A stretch of DNA of 64,000 nucleotides, taken from NCBI RefSeq assembly GCF_018129405.1, contig NZ_JAFCLP010000026.1, positions 1 to 64,000 of the forward strand. Reading direction: 5' to 3'. The translations under genes and the position numbers were made by a program. The notes beneath the pieces were generated by a model that searched no databases, was not told the origin of the DNA, and saw nothing but the letters and a program-made list of their open reading frames with translations. The DNA is from Bradyrhizobium iriomotense. GTDB lineage: Bacteria; Pseudomonadota; Alphaproteobacteria; Rhizobiales; Xanthobacteraceae. Of this stretch, positions 16,866 through 25,995 are shown one piece after another. Numbering within the stretch: the first letter of the stretch is position 1; each line of letters begins with the position of its first letter.

Positions 16866-17993
16866 ATGAAGATTGCCGTTGCCAAGGAAATCGATCCGTC
16901 GGAGCCGCGCGTGGCCGCTTCGCCTGATACGGTGAAGAAGTTCAAGGCGCTGGGCGCCGAGATCGCCGTCGAGCCGGGCGCCGGCATCAAGTCGGGCCTG
17001 CCGGATTCCGAATTCACCGCCGTGGGTGCCACCGTCAGCGCCGATGCACTGAAGGACGCCGACATCATCATCAAGGTGAAGCGCCCCGAGGCCTCCGAGC
17101 TTCCGCAGTACAAGCGCGGCGCGCTCGTCATCGCCATCATGGATCCCTATGGCAACGAGGCCGCGCTGAAGACGATGGCCGATGCCGGTGTCGCCGCTTT
17201 CGCGATGGAACTGATGCCGCGCATCACCCGCGCGCAGGTGATGGACGTGCTGTCCTCGCAGGCCAACCTCGCCGGCTACCGCGCCGTGATCGAGGGCGCC
17301 GAGGCGTTCGGCCGCGCCTTCCCGATGATGATGACCGCGGCCGGCACCGTGCCTGCCGCCAAGGTGTTCGTGATGGGCGTCGGCGTTGCCGGCCTCCAGG
17401 CGATCGCGACCGCGCGCCGTCTCGGCGCGGTGGTCACCGCGACCGACGTCCGGCCGGCGACGAAGGAGCAGGTGGAATCGCTCGGTGCGAAATTCCTCGC
17501 CGTGGAGGACGAGGAGTTCAAGAACGCGCAGACCGCCGGCGGCTACGCCAAGGAAATGTCCAGGGAATACCAGGCCAAGCAGGCTGCGCTCACCGCCGAG
17601 CACATCAAGAAGCAGGACATCGTGATCACCACGGCGCTGATCCCGGGCCGGCCGGCGCCCAAGCTCGTGTCCAGCGAGATGGTCAAGTCGATGAAGCCCG
17701 GTTCGGTGCTGGTCGATCTCGCCGTCGAGCGCGGCGGCAATGTCGAAGGCGCCAAGGCCGGTGAGGTCGTCGACCTCGATGGCATCAAGATCGTCGGCTA
17801 CACCAACGTCGCCGGCCGCGTCGCGGCTTCGGCCTCCAGCCTCTATGCGCGCAATCTGTTCTCCTTCATCGAGACCATGGTCGACAAGAAGGAGAAGAAG
17901 CTCGCCGTGAACTGGGACGACGAGCTGGTCAAGGCCACGGCGCTGACCAAGGACGGCGCCGTCATTCACCCGAACTTCCAGCCGAAGGTTTAA
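16866..17993 (+). CDS. pntAA: NAD(P) transhydrogenase subunit alpha 1 (soluble NAD-binding)
   Basis: The 375-residue product is the dI domain of the proton-translocating transhydrogenase. It opens with [20 protein letters not shown] and has the NAD-binding Rossmann motif [18 protein letters not shown] at about 172-189, followed by [12 protein letters not shown] start at the ATG at 16866, preceded by GGAGGG. This subunit passes hydride between NADH and NADP+ across the complex. In Alphaproteobacteria the alpha chain is split in two, which agrees with the next gene. Confidence 0.97.
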   Translation: MKIAVAKEIDPSEPRVAASPDTVKKFKALGAEIAVEPGAGIKSGLPDSEFTAVGATVSADALKDADIIIKVKRPEASELPQYKRGALVIAIMDPYGNEAALKTMADAGVAAFAMELMPRITRAQVMDVLSSQANLAGYRAVIEGAEAFGRAFPMMMTAAGTVPAAKVFVMGVGVAGLQAIATARRLGAVVTATDVRPATKEQVESLGAKFLAVEDEEFKNAQTAGGYAKEMSREYQAKQAALTAEHIKKQDIVITTALIPGRPAPKLVSSEMVKSMKPGSVLVDLAVERGGNVEGAKAGEVVDLDGIKIVGYTNVAGRVAASASSLYARNLFSFIETMVDKKEKKLAVNWDDELVKATALTKDGAVIHPNFQPKV

Positions 17994-18004
17994 GGAGAGC
18001 CGCC

Positions 18005-18322
18005 ATGGAGCATGCTGCACAGGTCGTCGACCCCTTCATCTTCCGGCTGTCGATCTTCGTTCTCGCCGTCTTCGTCGGCTATTTCGTGGTGTGGTCGGTG
18101 ACGCCCGCGCTGCACACGCCGCTGATGAGCGTGACCAACGCGATCTCCTCGGTGATCGTGGTCGGCGCGCTGCTTGCCGGCGGCGTCGCCAATGTTTCGA
18201 GCGGCTCGGGCTGGGCGCGCGCCTTCGGCTTCGTTGCGCTGATCTTTGCCTGCATCAACATCTTCGGCGGCTTCCTTGTCACCCAGCGCATGCTGGCGAT
18301 GTACAAGAAGAAGTCGAAGTAA
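18005..18322 (+). CDS. pntAB: NAD(P) transhydrogenase subunit alpha 2 (membrane)
   Basis: The 105-residue product has three to four membrane helices (for example [18 protein letters not shown]) and the conserved [19 protein letters not shown] segment that lines the proton path. It is the membrane part of the alpha chain, separate from PntAA, and starts 12 bases after its stop behind GGAGAG. pntB follows within 40 bases. Confidence 0.96.
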   Translation: MEHAAQVVDPFIFRLSIFVLAVFVGYFVVWSVTPALHTPLMSVTNAISSVIVVGALLAGGVANVSSGSGWARAFGFVALIFACINIFGGFLVTQRMLAMYKKKSK

Positions 18323-18361
18323 GCGGCCACCTCGGGCTGATGGGATCAATGGGGACCTGAG

Positions 18362-19759
18362 ATGAGCGCCAACCTCTCTGCATTTCTGTATCTCGTGGCG
18401 GGAGTGCTGTTCATCCTGTCGCTGCGCGGGTTGTCGAGCCCGGCTTCGTCGCGCCAGGGCAATCTGTTCGGCATGATCGGCATGGCGATCGCGGTCGCCA
18501 CCACGCTTGCCAACCATCCGCCGGCAGACGGTCTCGCCTGGGTGCTGGTGATCGTCGGCATCGCGATCGGCGCCGCGATCGGCGCGGTGATTGCGCGGCG
18601 CGTGCCGATGACGTCGATGCCGGAGCTCGTCGCGGCCTTCCACTCGCTGGTCGGCATGGCCGCGGTGCTGGTCGCCGCCGGCGCATTCTACGCGCCCGAG
18701 GCCTTCGACATCGGCACCCCCGGCAACATCCATCCGCAGAGCCTGGTCGAGATGTCGCTCGGCGTCGCCATCGGCGCGCTGACCTTCACCGGCTCGGTGA
18801 TCGCGTTCCTGAAGCTGTCCGCGCGCATGAGCGGCGCTCCGATCATCCTGCCGTTCCGCCACGTCATCAACATCGTGCTCGCCGTTCTGCTCGTCGTCTT
18901 CATCGTCGGGCTGGTGATGAGCGGCAGTGCGCTCGACTTCTGGCTGATCGTTATCCTTGCGCTGGCGCTCGGCGTGCTCATGATCATCCCGATCGGCGGC
19001 GCCGACATGCCGGTCGTGATCTCGATGCTGAACTCCTATTCGGGGTGGGCCGCGGCCGGCATCGGCTTCACGCTGGGCAATTCCGCGCTGATCATCACCG
19101 GCGCGCTGGTCGGCTCCTCGGGCGCGATCCTGTCCTACATCATGTGCCACGCGATGAACCGGTCGTTCATCTCGGTCATCCTCGGCGGCTTCGGCGGCGA
19201 GACCGCTGCGGCCGGCGGGGCTACAGGCGAGCAGAAGCCCGCCAAGCTGGGCTCCGCGGACGATGCCGCCTTCATCATGAAGAACGCCTCCAAGGTCATC
19301 ATCGTGCCCGGCTACGGCATGGCGGTGGCGCAGGCCCAGCACGCGCTGCGCGAGATGGCCGACATCCTGAAGAAGGAAGGCGTCGAGGTGAAATACGCCA
19401 TTCACCCGGTCGCGGGCCGCATGCCCGGCCACATGAACGTGCTGCTCGCCGAAGCCAACGTGCCCTATGACGAGGTGTTCGAGCTCGAGGACATCAACTC
19501 CGAATTCGCGCAGGCCGACATCGCCTTCGTGATCGGCGCCAACGACGTCACCAACCCGGCTGCCGAAGAGGACAAGTCCTCGCCGATCTACGGCATGCCG
19601 GTGCTCCAGGTCTGGAAGGCCGGCACGGTGATGTTCATCAAGCGCTCGCTGGCGTCGGGTTATGCCGGCATCGACAATCCGCTGTTCTACCGGGACAACA
19701 CCATGATGCTGCTCGGCGACGCCAAGAAGGTCACCGAGAACATCGTCAAGGCGATGTAA
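18362..19759 (+). CDS. pntB: NAD(P) transhydrogenase subunit beta
   Basis: The 465-residue product has about nine membrane helices in its first 270 residues. A soluble NADP-binding domain follows, with VPGYGMAVAQAQHALREM, HPVAGRMPGHMNVLLAEA and VIGANDVTNPAA. These are the dIII signature, so the protein is complete. With PntAA and PntAB it uses the proton gradient to make NADPH from NADH, supplying biosynthesis and redox defence. Confidence 0.97.
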   Translation: MSANLSAFLYLVAGVLFILSLRGLSSPASSRQGNLFGMIGMAIAVATTLANHPPADGLAWVLVIVGIAIGAAIGAVIARRVPMTSMPELVAAFHSLVGMAAVLVAAGAFYAPEAFDIGTPGNIHPQSLVEMSLGVAIGALTFTGSVIAFLKLSARMSGAPIILPFRHVINIVLAVLLVVFIVGLVMSGSALDFWLIVILALALGVLMIIPIGGADMPVVISMLNSYSGWAAAGIGFTLGNSALIITGALVGSSGAILSYIMCHAMNRSFISVILGGFGGETAAAGGATGEQKPAKLGSADDAAFIMKNASKVIIVPGYGMAVAQAQHALREMADILKKEGVEVKYAIHPVAGRMPGHMNVLLAEANVPYDEVFELEDINSEFAQADIAFVIGANDVTNPAAEEDKSSPIYGMPVLQVWKAGTVMFIKRSLASGYAGIDNPLFYRDNTMMLLGDAKKVTENIVKAM

Positions 19760-19772
19760 CGCGGGAGGGACC

Positions 19773-19943
19773 GTGGCCATCAACAAGGATTGGCACCGGT
19801 CCCATCGCATGCCGCCCAAGGCGACGCGCGAGCAGCGCATCGCCTGGCACGCCGCCCACAAGGCGGCGTGCGGCTGTCGCGACGTTCCGGCAAGTCTCCG
19901 GCCTGACGTCATGAAATTGCTGCGGAGCCGTCGCAAGCCCTAG
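19773..19943 (+). CDS. Small Cys/His-rich protein downstream of pntB
   Basis: A GTG-initiated 56-codon frame starts 13 bases after pntB with GGGAGGG as ribosome site. The product begins MAINKDWHRSHRMPPKATRE and continues with REQRIAWHAAHKAACGCRD. The WH..H and WH..H..CGC spacing suggests a possible metal or Fe-S site. I believe similar short proteins occur beside pntB or alone in bradyrhizobia but cannot name a family. It ends with a basic tail. The frame could still be spurious. Confidence 0.65.
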   Translation: MAINKDWHRSHRMPPKATREQRIAWHAAHKAACGCRDVPASLRPDVMKLLRSRRKP

Positions 19944-19968
19944 TCTGGATTGGGGGACGGCCGCGCAC

Positions 19969-20769
19969 ATGATGACCATCGTCAAATGGATCGCCATCCT
20001 GCTCGTGACCGTCTACTGCGTCGGTCTCGTCGTGCTGTATGTCCGCCAGCGCGAGATGCTGTTTCCGATCCCGCCCGTCGGCCGCACCGCACCCGATGCC
20101 GCAGGCATTCCCGAGGCGGAAGAGCATGTCCTGACCACGTCCGATGGCGAGACGGTCATCGTCTGGCACGTACCGGCCAAGCCCGGCCGTCCCGTGGTCT
20201 TGTTCTTTCCGGGCAACGGCGATTTCCTCGCCGGTCGCGTCGATCGCTTCAGGGCGATGACGGCCGACGGCACTGGCCTCGTCGCGCTGTCCTATCGCGG
20301 CTATGCTGGCTCCAGCGGAGCGCCGAGCGAACAGGGGCTGCTGCGCGATGCCGCGGCCGCCTACGCCTTCACCACCGCCCGCTATGCCGCGGACCGAATC
20401 GTCGCCTGGGGCTTTTCGCTGGGGACGGGCGTCGCGGTTGCCATCGCCTCCGAACATCCCGTCGGCAAATTGATTCTGGAGGCGCCGTACACCTCGACGG
20501 TCGATGTTGCTGCCGCGGCGTTCCGCTTCGTTCCGGTCCGCCTCCTGATGCGCGATCAGTTTCGCTCCGACGAGCGGATCGCGCGCGTCACGGTGCCGCT
20601 CTTGGTGATGCATGGCACCAATGACCTTGCCATTTCGATCATGTTCGGAGAGCGTCTGTTCGCGCTCGCGCATGAACCGAAGCAGTTCGTTCGCTTTGCG
20701 GGCGGCGGACACGACAATCTCGATGCGTTCGGCGCGATCGAGACAGCGAGGCGCTTCATTGCTTCCTAG
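19969..20769 (+). CDS. Alpha/beta hydrolase (BEM46-like)
   Basis: The 266-residue product has an N-terminal membrane anchor (WIAILLVTVYCVGLVVLYV). An alpha/beta-hydrolase fold follows, with nucleophile elbow GFSLG (about residues 147-151), an Asp in MHGTNDLAI and His in GGGHDNLD. The single-anchor layout and HPV..LILEAPYTS segment resemble the BEM46/ABHD family of serine hydrolases. The substrate is unknown. Its stop overlaps the proposed TTG start of the antiporter gene. Confidence 0.9.
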   Translation: MMTIVKWIAILLVTVYCVGLVVLYVRQREMLFPIPPVGRTAPDAAGIPEAEEHVLTTSDGETVIVWHVPAKPGRPVVLFFPGNGDFLAGRVDRFRAMTADGTGLVALSYRGYAGSSGAPSEQGLLRDAAAAYAFTTARYAADRIVAWGFSLGTGVAVAIASEHPVGKLILEAPYTSTVDVAAAAFRFVPVRLLMRDQFRSDERIARVTVPLLVMHGTNDLAISIMFGERLFALAHEPKQFVRFAGGGHDNLDAFGAIETARRFIAS

Positions 20770-22201
20770 ACGGTTTGCGACCTGGCGGGGCTGCGTGGTC
20801 ATCGCCGTGCCCCTCGCACTGTTGCCGCAGTCCGCATGGGCGGCGTCGGGGATCGACGGTGCGGCGATGCGCTGGCCCTATGCGCTGCCCTTTGCCGGCC
20901 TGTTGCTGTCGATCGCGCTCGGGCCGCTGCTGTTCGCGAAATTCTGGCACCATCACTACGGCAAGATCGCCGCGGCGTGGTCGCTGCTGGCGCTCGGCGC
21001 GCTCGTGCTCTTCGCAGGGAGCATGGCGACGCTGGCGGCGCTGGTCCACGCCATGCTCGCCGAATATCTCGGCTTCATCGTGTTGCTGTTCTCGCTCTAT
21101 GTCGTGGCCGGCGGCATTCTCATCACGGGCGACATCAAGGGTACGCCCGTGACCAATGCCGGCATCCTCGCGCTCGGCACATTGGGGGCGAGCATCGTCG
21201 GCACCACCGGGGCCGCGATGATCCTGATCCGCCCCTTGATCCGCGCCAACCGGCCGCGGCGCCGCAACGCTCATGTCGTCATCTTCTTCATCATCCTGGT
21301 CGCCAATGTCGGCGGCGCGCTGAGCCCGCTCGGCGATCCCCCGCTGTTCGTCGGCTTCCTGCACGGCGTCGACTTCTTCTGGACCACGCGGAACATCTGG
21401 CTGCAGACGGTGATCGTTGCCGGACTGCTGCTCGTCATCTTCGTCGCCGTCGACGTCTGGCGTTTCAGGAGCGAGCCGCCGCTCGGCGACGCGGGTCCTG
21501 GGAAGCCGGTGCGGATCCGCGGCCTCGTCAATCTGGTGCTGATTGCGGCCATCGTCGCCAGCCTGCTGGTGTCGGCGATGTGGAAGCCCGGCATCGCCTT
21601 CGACGTTCTCGGAACGAAGCTGGAGCTGGAGGACCTCGCCCGCAACGTGGCGCTGCTGGCGATTGCGGCGCTGTCGGTCTGGCTGACGCCGGACGAGCAC
21701 AGGCAGGCCAACGGCTTCACCTGGGAGCCGATCCGCGAGGTCGCAAAGCTGTTCGCGGGCATCTTCGTCGCCATCATTCCGGTCATTGCCATGCTCAATG
21801 CCGGACATCACGGCGCCTTCGCCTGGCTGCTGTCGGCCGTGACGGCGCCGGACGGCGCGCCGCGCGAGGTCGCCTATTTCTGGTCCACCGGCCTGATGTC
21901 GGCGTTCCTCGACAATGCGCCGACCTATCTGTTGTTCTTCGAGCTGGCCGGTGGGGACCCGCAAGTGCTGATGCATGTCCTGCCGGGCACGCTCGCCTCC
22001 ATCTCCATGGGCGCGGTCTATATGGGCGCGCTCACCTATATCGGCAATGCGCCGAACTTCATGGTCAGCAGCATCGCCAGCGAGAACGGCATCGAGATGC
22101 CGAGCTTCTTCGGCTATCTGCTGCGCGCCGGCGCCGTGCTGATCCCGTTATTCCTGCTGCTGACCTTGCTGCCGATCGCGCCGATCCTGCACTGGCATTG
22201 A
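20759..22201 (+). CDS. NhaD-like sodium:proton antiporter
   Basis: The product has about twelve membrane segments and ion-transporter superfamily motifs such as GTTGAAMILIRPLIRAN and GGALSPLGDPPLFVGFLHGV. These are typical of the NhaD/CitM-like antiporters. I propose the TTG at 20759 (480 residues), which gives a signal-like N-terminus (MLPRRFATWRGCVVIAV then LLPQSAWA) and overlaps the hydrolase stop. A GTG at 20795 is an alternative. A longer frame from 20612 overlaps the hydrolase extensively and is unlikely. It should exchange cytoplasmic sodium for protons. Confidence 0.88.
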   Translation: MLPRRFATWRGCVVIAVPLALLPQSAWAASGIDGAAMRWPYALPFAGLLLSIALGPLLFAKFWHHHYGKIAAAWSLLALGALVLFAGSMATLAALVHAMLAEYLGFIVLLFSLYVVAGGILITGDIKGTPVTNAGILALGTLGASIVGTTGAAMILIRPLIRANRPRRRNAHVVIFFIILVANVGGALSPLGDPPLFVGFLHGVDFFWTTRNIWLQTVIVAGLLLVIFVAVDVWRFRSEPPLGDAGPGKPVRIRGLVNLVLIAAIVASLLVSAMWKPGIAFDVLGTKLELEDLARNVALLAIAALSVWLTPDEHRQANGFTWEPIREVAKLFAGIFVAIIPVIAMLNAGHHGAFAWLLSAVTAPDGAPREVAYFWSTGLMSAFLDNAPTYLLFFELAGGDPQVLMHVLPGTLASISMGAVYMGALTYIGNAPNFMVSSIASENGIEMPSFFGYLLRAGAVLIPLFLLLTLLPIAPILHWH

Positions 22202-22250
22202 ATCTCGCGCCTGATTTGATACTGCTCACTCGAGCACATGGAAGCGGTTG

Positions 22251-23348
22251 ATGAGCGCGCATAGTCCGATGCCCCGGTCGGCCTGGATCTTTCCGGCGCT
22301 GGCCGTACTGTTGTTCGTGGCCGTCAGCGTGACGGATTACGTCTTCACGCTGTCGCTGGCCGGGCTCGTCTTCGCCATCGTCCTTCTGGTCATCCTGTTC
22401 GGCACGGTGTTCGCCGCCGTTCATCATGCCGAAGTGATCGCCGAACGGGTCGGCGAGCCCTATGGCACGCTGGTGCTGACGCTCTCGGTGACCATCATCG
22501 AGGTGGCGCTGATCACCACGATCATGCTGGGCGACAAGCCGGCGCCGGAACTGGCACGCGACACGGTGTTCGCGGTGGTGATGATCGTCTGCAACGGCCT
22601 CGTCGGGCTCTGCATCTTCATCGGCGGCCTGCGCTATCGCGAGCAGGGCTTTCAGCTTTCCGGCGCCAACGTCTATCTCAGCGTCCTGTTCGCGCTCGCG
22701 ACCATCACGCTGATCATGCCGAACTACACGACCACCACGCCGGGACCGGTCTATTCGACCGTTCAGCTCGGCTTCGTCGATGTGGTCACGCTCGCCCTTT
22801 ACGCGGTGTTCCTCTACACCCAGACCGTCCTGCACAAGGATTACTTCGTCCATGGGCGGGCGGAGGGCGAGGGCGGGGAAATGCACCTGTCGGCCGGAGC
22901 GCTCGCGCTCACCGTGACGCTGCTCCTGGTCTCGCTGCTGGCGGTCGTGCTGCTGGCCAAGAAATTCTCGCTGGTGGTCGATGCCGTGGGCGCCAGGATC
23001 GGCGCGCCACCGGCTTTCGCCGGCCTTCTGGTCGCGCTGCTGATCCTGATGCCGGAGGGTGTCGCGGCCATTGCGGCCGCCCGCAAGAACGATCTCCAGA
23101 AGAGCATCAATCTCGCCCTCGGCTCGTCCCTGGCGACCATCGGCCTGACCATCCCCGCCGTCGGCGTCGCCACCTACGCGCTCGACAAGGAGCTCGAGCT
23201 CGGCCTCAGCGCCCAGGGCAGCGTCCTTTTGCTGCTGACCTTCTTCCTGAGCATGCTGACCTTCGGCACAGGCAGGACCAATGTCCTGTTCGGCCTGGTC
23301 CATATGGTGGTATTTGCCGTCTACGTGTTCATGGTTTTCGTGCCCTGA
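22251..23348 (+). CDS. chaA: Calcium:proton antiporter (ChaA type)
   Basis: The 365-residue product has about eleven membrane segments and the CaCA-type repeats VHHAEVIAERVGEPYGTLVL and LMPEGVAAIAAARKNDLQKS, with acidic residues in transport positions. Length and motifs agree with E. coli ChaA. It should export Ca2+ or Na+ in exchange for protons. The ATG at 22251 has GGAAGCGG ahead. It forms a pair of cation antiporters with the upstream NhaD-like gene. Confidence 0.87.
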   Translation: MSAHSPMPRSAWIFPALAVLLFVAVSVTDYVFTLSLAGLVFAIVLLVILFGTVFAAVHHAEVIAERVGEPYGTLVLTLSVTIIEVALITTIMLGDKPAPELARDTVFAVVMIVCNGLVGLCIFIGGLRYREQGFQLSGANVYLSVLFALATITLIMPNYTTTTPGPVYSTVQLGFVDVVTLALYAVFLYTQTVLHKDYFVHGRAEGEGGEMHLSAGALALTVTLLLVSLLAVVLLAKKFSLVVDAVGARIGAPPAFAGLLVALLILMPEGVAAIAAARKNDLQKSINLALGSSLATIGLTIPAVGVATYALDKELELGLSAQGSVLLLLTFFLSMLTFGTGRTNVLFGLVHMVVFAVYVFMVFVP

Positions 23349-23375
23349 AGCGCTACGTCCCAGGAGAGGTTCCCG

Positions 23376-23660
23376 ATGCTTGCCGCCAAGTCCGAGGTCC
23401 AGATCGACAACGAAGAGGTCCGGGTGACCGAATGGCGGCTCGCCCCGGGCAGCGCGACCGGGCACCACACCCATGGGATGGACTATGTGATTGTTCCCGT
23501 CGTCGCCGGCGAAATGACCATCGTGGCGCCCAATGGCGAGCGGTCCAAGGCGCAGCTTGCCGCCGGGAAATCCTACTTCCGCAAGGCCGGCGTCCAACAC
23601 GACGTACTTAACGAAACCTCAACTGAGATCGTGTTCCTTGAGATCGAGCTGAAGGCGTAA
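23376..23660 (+). CDS. Small cupin-domain protein
   Basis: The 94-residue product is a single cupin barrel. Motif 1 is visible as PGSATGHHTHGMDYV, with two His and a late acidic residue, and a C-terminal GVQHDVLNETS segment matches motif 2. Such proteins bind a metal and have many roles; no substrate can be assigned. It follows the ChaA gene by 28 bases behind AGGAGAGG and is probably co-transcribed. Confidence 0.85.
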   Translation: MLAAKSEVQIDNEEVRVTEWRLAPGSATGHHTHGMDYVIVPVVAGEMTIVAPNGERSKAQLAAGKSYFRKAGVQHDVLNETSTEIVFLEIELKA

Positions 23661-23762
23661 GTCCGGGGTCCGGCGTTACCCTTTGCCATCGATCCGTCGC
23701 AGTTGATCCCTTACAATTGCCCCAAAGTTCCCGCATCTGGTCGCGCGGGGAGTGGCCGAGAA

Positions 23763-24653
23763 ATGCTGAAATACCTCGCTAAAATCTCGATGGATATTTT
23801 CCCCTCGGTGCTCGCGACGATCATCGGGGCCTACATCGTTAACCACTACATCAACGCCAAGCCGGCGGCCGACACCCCTGCGGCGGTCGTTGCGCCTGCC
23901 GAGGCCGGCAAGGACGCCAAGCCGACGAACACCGCCAACCTTCCCGCGCCCGGCGTCAAGGCCAAGGGCGTCTCCGAGAAGAGCGTTTCCGAGAAGAGTG
24001 CGACGGACAAGGCTGCGGCCGAGAAGCCTGCCGACAAGCCAGAGACCAAGGCTGCGGACACAGCTCCCGCCGACACCGCCTCGCACGGCCGCCCCCCGGT
24101 GCGCGAGAAGGCAGCCGCGAAGTCGGCCCCGGCAGCCACCGCTCCGGTGGTGGAGGCTAATTCCGCGCCGGCCGCTGCGTCCCCGGCTGCCACCCCTGAC
24201 GCCAACGATCTGGCGCGGGCCGCCATCGAGCGTCTTCGCAAGTCGCCTGAGGGCAAAGCTGCCGAAGCCAAAGCTGCCGAACCCAGGCCGGTCGAGCGGA
24301 CCCCCGAGCCCGCGGCCGCCCGTGTCCCCGAGGCCCCGCGTGTCGTCACGACGGAGCCGTCCGCGGTCCGTCCGTTGCCGCCGCCGATCACGGTGTCCAC
24401 GCCCTCACCCGAGGCGTATGGCAATGCCGGCTCGCCGCCGTCCTACACGGCCTCGGTCGGCAACGACGATCCGAATCGGATTACGCCGCCGGCTGACATT
24501 CCCGTGCCGGTGATCGCGCCGCCGCTCGACCTGCGTGCCGATGCCGGTGGGGCCATGCCTCGGCCGAAGAAGACCAACGTCGCGGACGAGATGCTGTCGG
24601 GCATGAAGTCGATGTTCCACTCCGTCCTGCCGAAAAGCTCCACCCCCGACTAA
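23763..24653 (+). CDS. Ala/Pro/Lys-rich protein with N-terminal membrane anchor
   Basis: The 296-residue product begins MLKYLAKISMDIFPSVLATI and continues IGAYIVNHYI, one membrane helix. Long low-complexity stretches follow (EKSVSEKSATDK, KAAEAKAAEP) with few aromatic residues. The C-terminal 40 residues are more ordered. I recognise no domain. The start at 23763 drops a poorly supported 20-residue extension. It may be a periplasmic spacer protein, but the function is unknown. It is convergent with the TPR lipoprotein gene. Confidence 0.7.
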   Translation: MLKYLAKISMDIFPSVLATIIGAYIVNHYINAKPAADTPAAVVAPAEAGKDAKPTNTANLPAPGVKAKGVSEKSVSEKSATDKAAAEKPADKPETKAADTAPADTASHGRPPVREKAAAKSAPAATAPVVEANSAPAAASPAATPDANDLARAAIERLRKSPEGKAAEAKAAEPRPVERTPEPAAARVPEAPRVVTTEPSAVRPLPPPITVSTPSPEAYGNAGSPPSYTASVGNDDPNRITPPADIPVPVIAPPLDLRADAGGAMPRPKKTNVADEMLSGMKSMFHSVLPKSSTPD

Positions 24654-24664
24654 GAGGGCGCCTG

Positions 24665-25315
24665 TCAGCCGCCGACGCGGGCGAGGCCGCTGCGGGCGGC
24701 ATCGTCGCGTGGACGCAGGGCAACCGCCTTGTTGTAGGACGCCGCCGCCTTGGCCCTGTCGCCGAGCCGCTCATAGGCCTGTCCGCGCGCGGTCCAGACC
24801 TGGGCATTGTGCGGATCGGCCTCGGAGGCTTCATCCAGGTCGGCCGCCGCTTCCTTGACCTTGCCGAGCGCGAGATAGCTGGTGGCGCGGCCGAGCAGCG
24901 GCTCGGCCTTCTGCGGGTTGAGCCCGCTCGCCGCGCTGAAATCGGCGACGGCGAAATCGTGCTGGTTATTGCCCTGGTAGATGAGCGCGCGGCCGTAGAG
25001 CGCCTGCGCATTGTAGGGATCGAGCCCGACGGCGCGATTGAACTCGTCGAGCGCGGCCGCCGTCTCGCCTGACTTGGCGAGAGACTGGGCCTTTGCGGTG
25101 TGGGCCTGGGCTTCGGTGACGTTGCCGGCGCTGACCGCGCTCTCGGCAGTCGCCGCCGCCTTCGGTGCCTCCTGCGGCTTCTCCTTCTCCGGCATCAGCG
25201 ATCCCAGGTCGAAGGAGCAGCCGCACAGCGCGATTCCCATCAAAGTCAGCGCGAGCGGCTGGCGCCAGATCGCGCGTCGTCGCGCCAAGCGGCGCTCGGG
25301 GAGAGGGGAGGCCAT
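24665..25315 (-). CDS. TPR-repeat lipoprotein
   Basis: The 216-residue product starts with a basic n-region and a hydrophobic core ending LCGC, a lipobox-like site. Four to five TPR units follow (for example AALDEFNRAVGLDPYNAQAL and AAADLDEASEADPHNAQVW). It is probably a lipid-anchored envelope protein that assembles partners. The function is unknown. It lies downstream of rpsU on the same strand, separated by a terminator. Confidence 0.85.
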   Translation of the reverse strand: MASPLPERRLARRRAIWRQPLALTLMGIALCGCSFDLGSLMPEKEKPQEAPKAAATAESAVSAGNVTEAQAHTAKAQSLAKSGETAAALDEFNRAVGLDPYNAQALYGRALIYQGNNQHDFAVADFSAASGLNPQKAEPLLGRATSYLALGKVKEAAADLDEASEADPHNAQVWTARGQAYERLGDRAKAAASYNKAVALRPRDDAARSGLARVGG

Positions 25316-25385
25316 CTACGGTTCGCTCGCGCTGGTTCCGCATCGGTAGTGCCCCGTCCCAGAAAGGCACCGCTACAAAACAATA

Positions 25386-25406
25386 ACGCGGGCTCTGGGC
25401 CCGCGT
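25386..25406 (-). terminator. Terminator after rpsU
   Basis: On the minus strand ACGCGGGC and GCCCGCGT form a perfect 8-base stem with a 5-base loop, followed by TATTGTTTTG. It lies 35 bases past the rpsU stop codon. Confidence 0.75.
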
Positions 25407-25440
25407 CATCGAAAACTGAAGTCTGGTAAATCCGGAAAGA

Positions 25441-25737
25441 TCAGCGCGGACCGCGCGGACCTGCACCCGGGCCGCCACGACCACCACGCTCGCCACCGGG
25501 GCCGGCGCCGAACACCGGCTTCGGCTTCATCGGCAGCAGGCCTTCGCGCTGCAGCTTCTTGCGGGCCAGCTTGCGCGCGCGGCGCACGGCCTCGGCCTTT
25601 TCGCGGGCCTTCTTCTCGGAGGGCTTTTCATAATGACCGCGGAGCTTCATCTCGCGGAAAATCCCCTCGCGCTGCATCTTCTTCTTCAGCGCCTTGAGGG
25701 CTTGATCGACATTGTTATCGCGAACGAGAACCTGCAC
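25441..25737 (-). CDS. rpsU: 30S ribosomal protein S21
   Basis: The 98-residue product matches bS21 from its first residue: [20 protein letters not shown], then the [20 protein letters not shown] core. The last 25 residues are a Gly/Arg/Pro-rich tail ([11 protein letters not shown]) longer than in enteric S21 but common in Rhizobiales. It sits in the small subunit near the platform and contacts the anti-Shine-Dalgarno region. A terminator follows; the gene is divergent from aqpZ. Confidence 0.97.
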   Translation of the reverse strand: MQVLVRDNNVDQALKALKKKMQREGIFREMKLRGHYEKPSEKKAREKAEAVRRARKLARKKLQREGLLPMKPKPVFGAGPGGERGGRGGPGAGPRGPR

Positions 25738-25995
25738 GCGGCATCCTCTTCAGTGGATCGGATTTGAATTCTGGTAAGTCAAAGGGGATGGCAAAAAGCC
25801 CGGCGCCCTTAACCTTGAGCGCGCGGATGTATCAGACAAAACCCGGGATGTCCACCGGCGAAGCGGGTTTTCGGGCCAAGTTCGGCCATTAAATGCGGCG
25901 AAAATACCTTTGTGCGGCCCCGATTTGGGCGGTTTGACGCCCGGGGCGGGGCGACCGGAGCTTTGTTCCGGAATCTTTGAAATGAGGGGACGACA

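Noticed and set aside
17990-19936. 648-codon frame opposite pntAB/pntB
   Set aside because: It covers two well-supported genes in reverse and looks like an Asp/His/Arg-rich shadow.
20836-22251. 471-codon frame in the second frame of the NhaD-like gene
   Set aside because: Arg/Ala-rich translation without membrane helices; the antiporter frame is the coherent one.
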